Shown here: positions 56,001 through 64,000 of the stretch, in pieces
Layout: every line of letters starts with the position of its first letter
Numbering within the stretch: the stretch's first letter is position 1
DNA from: Chondrosia reniformis
Taxonomy: Eukaryota; Porifera; Demospongiae; Chondrillida; Chondrillidae
Assembly (NCBI GenBank): GCA_947172415.1
Contig: OX359200.1
Location: forward strand, 4,094,501 to 4,158,500
DNA length: 64,000 nucleotides
Direction: 5' to 3'
Notes under the pieces: generated by a model
The model's input: only the letters and a program-made list of their open reading frames with translations
Databases searched by the model: none
What the model was told of the DNA's origin: nothing
Program-made: the position numbers and the translations under genes

Positions 56001-59000
56001 ATATCTTAAAACCTTCACTTAGATCAATGCTCCTACACTGGACAGGTATTTGATGATTGTGCCTCACCATGTGGACCACTAACATGTGACAACTACACTG
56101 ATGTGGGGGTTTGTATTACTTCCTGTGAAGCTCGTTGTGACTGTCCAAGTGAACAAGTACTTGATCTTGGAAGGAGAATGTGTGTTGCTACAGAAGATTG
56201 CACTGGTATGTATGTTCATGCAACAATACATATGTATATTCAAAGCAATTCTTATAGAGTTTTCTATATCACCTCCAAATACCTGTAGAACAATCATTGA
56301 ATAACATAAAAGCTTTTCCCAAAGTGTATGTCTGATATGGTATTTCTTGATCTGTATTTACAGTATATATACATATTAATTGTGCATTCTTACTGATTTT
56401 TACGTTCTCACATCAAAGCCAATGGTATAGAACCATGACGCAATAGACGTAATATGTGAAGGTGAATACTAGAATGCAAAGGTGTTAATGTATACAGGCA
56501 ATGTTATACATATTCCTGGTTTTTGTTTGTAATATCTTGCTGATGGTACAAATGCTGAAGCAAAATGGTTCTAATCAGAGTAACAAAAATCCTGATCCTT
56601 GAAACCCATGCAAGTAAATTAACTTGAGCTAAATTATATAAATTGTAGATTTGCCCTAAGGAATAAGTACGTACATAAATAAAAGAATTTCAGTCTGCAT
56701 ATGTCTATAGACCTCTCTATAAAGATTTGTGTCATAAGTATTTTTCTTATGAGAACAAATTAGCATAACCTAGATAGCTGTTAGCCTTAGTGTAAGTAGG
56801 ATGGGAGGTAGTATAGCAATTTCATATACGTACGTACACACATTTTATTAATAGTGACTACTGAAGCTCCTGATACATGCTCTCTACCAGCTGAGACTGG
56901 AGACTGTGATGGAATCTTCCCGCGCTACTCTTTCAACTCTGACTCTGGTCAGTGTGAACAGTTTATTTTTGGAGGATGTGGAGGGAATGACAATAACTTT
57001 GAGACTATTGAGCAGTGCCAGCAAACTTGTAAGTGAAAACAGTACCACGACAATATACTTATGTTATGGTTTTAGCTCTAGCTGAGACATGACTCAATAG
57101 TTCCTTGTTCATGTACATCTACATTATTGAAACGATAAGGGGTACTTGTTACGATCATTATGGTGGAAGATTATTTTGAGCATCAGCAACGCATTAAACA
57201 GGTTTGAAAGTTTTACCCATGGGTTTTCATCAGTGTTGCTGATAATTATCAACCATCTACATTATAGAAAGTATTTATTAACATATATATTTGATTCACT
57301 AGATAAGATACAGTAGCTAAAGAGAAGGTTAAGGAACCCCTCTCGGAAATTGAGCACTTGGTTTAGATTGCTTCAGTGCTGCTCTGGCCTGATAGGGACT
57401 GCTTAGTTTACCATAACTCTGTCACTGTTGCTACTACGTACTTCCTGAATGTTGCTCTCGGTTCCCTCTCTCCCATATGCCAGAATGTATGTTTTTCAAT
57501 AATTTAAATCGCAAAGCTATATAAAACCAACACAGCCATCCAATTTAATAGGACCAGTATACACGTGTGTCAGCATTATTTCTTCCTTGAGAAATATACA
57601 TACAGTGTCACCCATGATTGTTTCAAGTGAAGATGGCTAGAAAGCTCAGAACAGACTTGACTGTAGCCCAAAAGCAAGATATTTGTGCATATAAAGAAGC
57701 CAACCAGAAGACTAGCCAGGATGCAATCACTGGGCATATTTCACGTAATTGGGAGCTCTCGATCGCCAGAAGATAAAAATTAACTGTGTACTGTGTAATT
57801 AGTATGGAATTCGATATTAGGCCAAAACGGATAATAGGCCAAAATTTTCCAAAATGAATTGTGGTTTATTAAGTGGGTGGCACTGTACATATATACATAT
57901 ACTGTACGTATATTGCTACACATGTAGCTATGTGTCAATTCTTTTAAGTATAGCCTGTTTACCTTGCAAACACATGTACATATGTATACTGGAGTGTTTC
58001 CATAAACACATACATATATGTGAACCTCATATTTACAACTTAGTCCTTAATACTACATGCAATCTTTTTTGTTCTACCACAGGTGGTTGTCCTTACATTG
58101 GGCAGGTATTTGATGATTGTGCCTCACCCTGTGGACCACTAACATGTGACAACTACACTGATGTGGGGGTTTGTATTACTTCCTGTGAAGCTCGTTGTGA
58201 CTGTCCAAGTGAACAAGTACTTGATCTTGGAAGGAGAATGTGTGTGACCACAGAAGAATGCACTGGTATTGTTGCTCTTGAATTTATACATCATCTATAT
58301 GCTCATGTCTATATACGTAACTGGTGATTTATACGTATATAATGCGTTATGTATCCAAGATAACGTAATTGCTTCTGTAACTCTCTCATTACTTTATCGA
58401 CCAAATTACCAAACTAATGCTAATATGGAATATGTATTCGTTTTTTAAGTCCCTAAATTACGTACGAGATACAGTAGATTACTGATTATAGATACATAGT
58501 TTAAGGTAAGTATAAAGAGAAAAACAAGGTCAGCCAAAATTTCACACTCCAGCCAAGGTTACCCGCAAGCTGCAGTAGTGATATTTCTTGGTATAATTAT
58601 ACACTTAGGAAAATAGTACATTCAGTTGATGCTATTTACAAGATAGATTGACTGAAGTTTTGTTGTGAATGTACATAGCTTAAAGGCCCACTGTCATAAA
58701 AGGTGACGTTTCAAAGTTGATAGGTATTTCCTCATTACTTACATAAGTGGTAGTATGATGAGGAAAAGGTGTTGTAGTTACAGTATGTATATACATATAG
58801 TGGGGGAATCACAGAGTGTATATAATTATTTGGCCTATGAATGTGCACATATGTAAACTCCCTATGTATGTATATAGTGGCCACGGAGACCCCCAATAGA
58901 TGCACTCTACCAGCTGAAAGTGGCCTCTGTAAGGCTGCTTTTCGACGTTTTTATTTCAACTCTGACTCTGGTCAGTGTAAACAGTTTATTTTTGGAGGAT

Positions 59001-62000
59001 GTGGAGGGAATGACAATAACTTTGAGACTATGGAGCAGTGCCAGCAAACTTGTAAGTATAGGACTGTTCTGTTTTGCCAAAGCACCGTGTCTGGAATAAT
59101 TGAAGTCTTTGGCAATATTTGCAATTCAGACTCCTAGAAAGTGATGAATGAAGATAAATGTTTTAAAAAATGTATAAAATATGTTCCAGTTGATATATTT
59201 TTGATAGAGAAATGCAGTTAAATTTGTATCGAAGTTCTCTAAAACACTACAGGTCCTACTGCATGCTCAGTGCATGGTCAGCACTACTTTGATATAGAGG
59301 CCGGAGAGTGTGTCCCCTGCATTGGTACATGCACTGAGCCTCAGGTTGTTTGTATTGCCGTTTGTGCGAGTGGCTGTGAATGTCCAGTTGGAACTCTATT
59401 TGATGAAAAGACAAGGGCTTGTGTTCTTCCAATGCAATGTCCACAAAAATGTAAGTTACTATGTGAAACTACTGTACTTATTTTGTAGTGTATTAAATAT
59501 GATAAAGGGTGTACAGTATGTATAGAAGTAGCTGATTTATGGGCAGAATATACACACAAGTGCAGATGTTTGTTTAATAGAATTCTCTAATAAACATGAT
59601 GTATAACCTCAAGCTTAGAGTTAATACATGCATCTAATTGAATCAAAAATATAGCAGTACTATTTAGGTAAAATGACCCTGTTTTACGTATGTATGGATT
59701 ATCCCCTTAAAACTGACAACAAATAGATTTTTTGTCTATTCAACTCCCTAACAACTGTGATTTTAATAACTGAAAGGTTTTGAAGCTGTGAATAACAGCT
59801 CCAAGCAGATGAAACAGGTATAGGCCTACTTCTGGGTCCTTGATTTTTTCTTCAAATTCTTCCTTATTTCATGCTAGTGGAAATAAACAAATGCATAGAT
59901 AGTATGTATATTGTAGCTTTTGGAGAATACGTAGGCAGCCTTATGTTTGAATGTGCTAGATAGGAAGCAAGTTAGTTCTGAGGATACTAGAAGTGGTTAC
60001 TTTTACAACCCATTTTTTTCACTTCAAAGCGGTTGGTCATCTGCTCCCTCTATCTTTGGCTACAACATAATATTGAGATGTATTGCCAAGAAAACTTTAG
60101 GAACAAAATTTTACAAGTATAACATATACAAGAAAAAGGGGGAATAGAAATCAAATATAAGTTGGGTTAGGGTGCTGCGACAGTAGCTAATACATCTGGA
60201 TAAGGAGGGAGAAGGACAGTGATAATGCGATAAGGGTATATACCCGTATGTCACTTTTGTACTGTTAGCCTTATCACATGATCACTGTCTTGTTCCACAG
60301 TGTACTAGTTACAAACACTGCCGTTCTTTCTTCTAACTTGTTTGGCCAGGCACTAAGTCATCTTTAAGATATCTTTTGATCTCTCATATATATAGACTGT
60401 TTTGAAGGTGGCAATTTTTACTTACCTGGTAGTAGCTGGAATTGTTCAGATGGATGCAATACATGGTATGAGTAAAGGACACCTATGTACGTATACGTAT
60501 TTTAGATTTTCCTTCCTCTTGCTTGGAATATGCTATGCAGTGGTTGCGCTGGTGGTGTTGTTACATCTACCTTAATCGCATGTGAAGGTATGCCATTCTT
60601 GTGTCATGCATAAGTAATGTATGGAATATTTGTTGTAATTATAATGAATCAAAGATTTGTGAGCTTTGGCAGCAGTAATGAATTCATTGTGTGTGCTGCA
60701 TGAAGATCACTAATTTTTAATTCATTAAACTGTAAAACACCATTTTCCTGCACAATACATAATCCATTCTACAGCTGTTTCTGGGAATGTCACACTTAAT
60801 CAATGTCTCTATATAGATCTAAAGTTCCTTAGATCCTTAGCTTCTCTGTTATTTGTGTATACAAATTAAATAGAATATAAGGAGCTTAAGGAAATCAAAG
60901 TCTATGAAATGGAATTTCAGGTTTATATATAAGCTATGTTGACTCAATATAGAACAATACATATATGTAGATATACCCTTAGTTGTAGTGAAATTTCTTT
61001 GGTGATGGGGTATGAGGTACCACAAGAAGTGTAATAGCTAATTTTGTTTGTACATGATCTATAACGGTCTACTATACTACTGCAAATCTTTGATCGAAAA
61101 AAATAGAGAAGTCACTACAGATTCTGCATTCCTGTTTAGCTGTGTCATAAATTAGGGTATTGGGAAGACTACTATTTAAATGGGGAGGTCATCAGTATAT
61201 GTATACAGTGAAACCTCTCAATAATGGACAAGTTGGTGCAAAGGGACTTATCCACTATTCGGAGGCTGTCCTTTACTGAGAGGTTTTCATAATAGAAGCT
61301 TTTTATCTGTATACAATGCTGTCTGAAATGGGTTCAGCTGTATGTATGTTAATTCGTTAGTACATTCAAAATTAGTCGATAGGACACTTTTACTTCGTTA
61401 ACAGCTCCATCAATACTCGGTGAGAGGCGTCTCTCGTTACGTACGGAAATCATCTGACTGCAACCATAGCTAGATAAGACCCTCTTTGTCCGTTAAAAGA
61501 GTTTTTTTGTATTACAAAAAGTCCTTGGGATCGGGCAGAGTGTCTATTATCCTGAATTCTGAGGTTGTCCGCTATTCGGTAGTTGCTAATGTACTAATCG
61601 TATACAAAAATAAGTTGGCATGCTATCCGTTATATGGAGACTGTCTGCTATTGGGAGTGTCCGTTAATAGAGGTTTTACTGTACTTAGATTCTAGAAAAA
61701 TATATACCTAGGGTAATGTTATTAAGTAGTCCTTTTTAGGACTAATTATTATTCATACGTAGTTAAACATGTACTTACACACATTGATACATATTGTATA
61801 CATACTGTACATATTATATGCCTGCAGTACATATACGTATATTTGGAGTATACCAGGTTCTATATACAGTGCAAGTTACAATATACTAAGGTAATCTAAT
61901 ATATACTGTACATATATACTCAAATTCATTTTATCAAGGTAAAAGTGATGATTTGGAGAACCCAAGCTCAGCATCTGATGTTGCAAAGCAATCAACTCTT

Positions 62001-62045
62001 CTATTAGCAACAGTTATTATGGTTCTCATTTGCTTCTTTTCTTGA
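53077..62045 (+). CDS. TIL-Kunitz-TIL-Kunitz-TIL-VWC protein with hydrophobic C-terminus, 397 aa
   Basis: Exons: 53077-53134, 56023-56205, 56855-57028, 58083-58265, 58878-59051, 59253-59450, 60396-60465, 60541-60587, 61939-62045 (1194 nt, 397 aa). All but the VWC split are phase 1, ideal for shuffling. Exon 1 is a signal peptide ([19 protein letters not shown]). TIL1 and TIL2 are nearly identical ([19 protein letters not shown] in TIL1; IGQVFDDC start in TIL2). Kunitz1 has Asp after the second Cys (ETGDCDG). Kunitz2 has Lys there (SGLCKAA), as in trypsin-inhibiting domains; both keep [16 protein letters not shown]3 ([10 protein letters not shown]) and a VWC subdomain (DGCNTCGCAGG) follow. The end [18 protein letters not shown] suggests a GPI signal or membrane tail. 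An extracellular protease inhibitor or matrix protein is inferred. The exon 1 link spans 2.9 kb and rests on phase and the signal peptide. Confidence 0.8.
54257..55015 (-). mobile_element. Decayed ORF, probably of a mobile element
   Basis: Two adjacent minus-strand frames (54257-54745 and 54800-55015) in intron 1 of the Kunitz gene encode Leu/Lys/Gln-rich sequence (for example [20 protein letters not shown] and [16 protein letters not shown]). Stops and frameshifts surround them, and further broken frames run down to about 53800. I recognise no domain. It may be the N-terminal region of a retroelement polyprotein. Confidence 0.35.
57633..57776 (+). mobile_element. Pogo/Tigger transposase N-terminal fragment
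   Basis: A 47-codon frame, [20 protein letters not shown] then [12 protein letters not shown] and NWELSIARR, matches the CENP-B-type helix-turn-helix at the start of Tigger transposases; it then stops. It lies in intron 3 of the Kunitz/TIL gene. No matching terminal repeats were found next to it. Confidence 0.6.
61206..61681. mobile_element. Pogo/Tigger-type MITE with TA target duplication
   Basis: The ends CAGTGAAACCTCTCAATAAT (61206-61225) and ATAGAGGTTTTACTG (to 61681) are inverted repeats flanked by TA (61204-61205, 61682-61683). ggacaagttgg/tgtccgttaatag continues the pairing. The terminal sequence resembles the 32.3-kb Tigger (CAGT-AAACCTC). Internal short frames are not coding. In the last intron of the Kunitz/TIL gene. 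Confidence 0.75.
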
Positions 62046-62271
62046 GCCAAGACCTAACTTTTAATGACTACTATATAGTGCATGCATTTATTTAGCTTTG
62101 TTAGATCGAGTTTTCTCTATTCTACTATATACCTATTCATCATTGCCCTGCATGATGAGGAATGAACATCTTAATTTTGTTCATAAATTTACTATACATG
62201 CATACGTATAACTATGCCAATATTATTTACATAATGTATGCATTCTCTTCCAATTACGTACATATGTGTAT

Positions 62272-62560
62272 TCTATGGCTTTTCTATCTCGTTTAATTTT
62301 CAGTAGTCTCCTACTGGAGTTACAAGTTTCCCCTGGTGCTCTTTAATATCTTTGTCATTATTTCCTTTATATATATGGTCCATGAACTTTGCAATGCGGT
62401 AACATCAATTGGTGCAGATGTTCTGTTCTGTATGCATTACGCAATACAAGTATCACACATGTAAGTAGTCATCAGTGACAGGTCTTTAGATAAGTGCACA
62501 CACAAAGTTAGTTTGAGGAGAATGGTCTAATCAACATTATACCATTTCTATTATGGCCTC
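62272..62560. repeat. Segmental duplicate, copy 1
   Basis: attctatggcttttctatct, agtagtctcctactgg(a/g)gtt, and gtgacaggtcttt...gagaatggtct occur in this order here and again at 63498-64000. Copy 2 is longer because of inserted repeats, including the tRNA-derived unit. Confidence 0.6.
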
Positions 62561-63221
62561 ATTCCCACTGTAGAGCACACTGCAGTTACATTCATTAGTG
62601 TAACAATGTATGTGAAACTGGTGACCACACATTATTTTGACAAATATGTTAATGAACCAGACTGTGATATGGTAGCCTATAAGAAAATTTTTCATGGACT
62701 GCACTAGACAAAATTAAATAAATAATGCCCCTGGCCATGGCCCTCAGTATATGCTTTGAACTGCTATAAAATTTGTTCTGATTTTATGCATCACATGCAG
62801 ATCCTGAGGGGTACACCCACATTCCAATATAAACTTTACAGTAGTGAACATTATCCCAAGTCACTTTGACACCCACCTGATGGTAGTAGATGGTGTCCCA
62901 GAGCAGCTGGTTTAATGAGGCTATAAAACTATATATCTCAACTGTTTATATGCTCCCAAATTCATACCTAAAGTATGTATATAACACATTTGGCACATTG
63001 CTGGCTCACTGCGCATGCATAAGGGATGAGATGGTTTATACAAACCTAACAATTTGCCCCTGCACCAATCTAAGGATCTGATATTGCCAGTGTCCCAACT
63101 AATGGTATTTCATTTCCCCATACCAACTATTATTGAGTTTCTAGACTTTTCATGGATCAGTTGTTAATGTTGTTTCATTTTCTGGATTCAATAAAGTATA
63201 AAACTATATCTTCATATTAAA

Positions 63222-63470
63222 TTGCTGTGTTCTCTACATGAAAAATTTAATATACCATTTTCCTACATGCTATATGCCTTTTCTGTAAAAGAGCCTATAG
63301 GGGAACTAAACCTGAAGAGAGCTTTGGATGAGGATACAGGAGTCTTTTCTTCCTTCTTTTCCCTTCTTTCATCTTCATCTCCACTGGGTCAGACAGCTGT
63401 TTCTGGGAATTCCACCGGTACCCTTCATCAGTGATCCTGGGAGCCTTCGTCTTTTCTTTATCTTAAGTAA
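63222..63470. repeat. Dispersed repeat, inverted copy of 15.85-16.14 kb
   Basis: It shares gagcctataggggaactaaa, cctgaagagagctttggatg and the hammerhead-like block with 15853-16140, in opposite orientation. Copy 2 has a few extra bases in the stem II loop. Confidence 0.65.
63381..63441 (-). ncRNA. Hammerhead-ribozyme-like motif, second copy
   Basis: Minus strand: ggatcaCTGATGA-A-GGG...CCC-A-GAAAC-AGCT-GTC-TGACCC. Core, cleavage triplet and short stem I are as in the copy at 15956-16010. The stem II loop is 6 nt longer, consistent with tolerated loop variation. Confidence 0.45.
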
Positions 63471-63497
63471 TTGATCTTCTGTGAATCATGTGTATTC

Positions 63498-64000
63498 TAT
63501 GGCTGCTATGTGTATTCTATGGCTTTTCTATCACATTTAATTTTCATGCAGTAGTCTCCTACTGGGGTTACAAGTTCCCCCTGGTTTGATTGTCAGTTTA
63601 TTCTGATAAGAGAATCCATCACCAATTAAAATGTAGACTAATTATTTATCTGGTGGTTAGTTTAGGAGGGAGAACATGGAGGAGGCATTGCTGTGGCAGT
63701 TGTAGCTCAGTGGTGGAGCAACTGGTGGTCATAACCAGCTGTCCTGGGTTCGATTCCCGGCAATTGCTTCTTTCGTGTTTTTCTCTCCTATTGATGTTTG
63801 ACTGATTATACTTGTGGTTTGATTATAACTTCGATTATTCATGTGAATCATTAGAGTATATTTGCTGAAGTCACTGTTACTGGGTGCATGCATTATGCAT
63901 GTACAAGTATAACAGAAATAGTCATCGTGACAGGTCTTTTGGTAATAAGTACAGACAGAGTTATTTGATGAGAATGGTCTATATAATGGTCATTTCTGTT
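63498..64000. repeat. Segmental duplicate, copy 2 (with insertions)
   Basis: Matches 62272-62560 at both ends. The middle carries the tRNA-derived repeat. The window ends inside it. Confidence 0.55.
63620..63845 (+). repeat. tRNA-derived repeat, copy 2
   Basis: The 72-nt cloverleaf (63696-63767) has acceptor GCAGTTG/CAATTGC, D-stem GCTC/GAGC, anticodon stem CTGGT/ACCAG and T-arm CTGGG-TTCGATT-CCCGG. Box A (TAGCTCAGTGG) and box B (GGTTCGATTCC) are intact. The anticodon loop reads GGTCATA, with G instead of the universal U33, so a working tRNA is unlikely. Conserved flanks on both sides (shared with 38 kb) make it a tRNA-derived mobile repeat. Confidence 0.65.

Noticed and set aside
61486..61695. 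Short plus-strand frame in the 61.2-61.7 kb element
   Set aside because: It lies inside a Tigger-type MITE and runs into its terminal repeat.
63696..63767. Functional tRNA gene
   Set aside because: The cloverleaf folds, but the 7-nt anticodon loop has G rather than U at position 33, and the whole unit lies in a repeat with a second, decayed copy.

Overview
This is an AT-rich, intron-dense eukaryotic window. The gene content is metazoan: a C2-WW-HECT ubiquitin ligase, a PYROXD1-type flavoprotein, and secreted mosaics built from EGF, IgGFc-binding, TIL, Kunitz and VWC modules. A compact early-branching animal, most likely a sponge, fits best. That is inference from gene style, not a species identification. 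I built the gene models by hand from splice signals, reading phase and protein similarity recalled from knowledge; no search or transcript supports them.

Layout. (1) 429-2153, plus strand: 3' part of a secreted EGF / IgGFc-binding protein gene that enters from the left edge. A Penelope-like retroelement remnant with inverted terminal repeats follows at 2209-2868. (2) 6018-25985, plus: a complete 21-exon NEDD4-family E3 ligase of the WWP1/ITCH/Su(dx) type (927 aa). Its introns are full of TACG/TACA runs, palindromic mobile elements and minisatellites. (3) 26488-27393, plus: a three-exon gene for a 76-aa single-pass membrane protein. (4) 28503-43872, minus: three tandem paralogues (genes A, B, C) for small secreted 16-18-cysteine proteins of a family I do not recognise, each with a TATA box close to its ATG. 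Gene A has a transposon-filled intron. (5) 44348-53031, minus: a complete 14-exon PYROXD1 orthologue (513 aa). A decayed copy of its exon 11-12 region lies between genes B and C. (6) 53077-62045, plus: a nine-exon gene for a TIL-Kunitz-TIL-Kunitz-TIL-VWC protein with a hydrophobic C-terminus, divergent from PYROXD1 with only 45 bp between the two ATGs. (7) 62046-64000: repeats, including a tRNA-derived element shared with 38 kb.

Mobile DNA is abundant: PLE remnants, pogo/Tigger-type elements with TA target duplications, a frameshifted non-LTR reverse transcriptase with an A-rich tail, and many small terminal-inverted-repeat elements. Several carry hammerhead-ribozyme-like cores; the cleanest is at 25605-25659 on the minus strand.

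Most notable: the unrecognised cysteine-rich family; a minisatellite (17404-17761) that multiplies a 3' splice site up to the real exon; the hammerhead-like motifs; the very tight divergent promoter; and evidence that the cysteine-rich cluster grew by segmental duplication that carried along part of PYROXD1.
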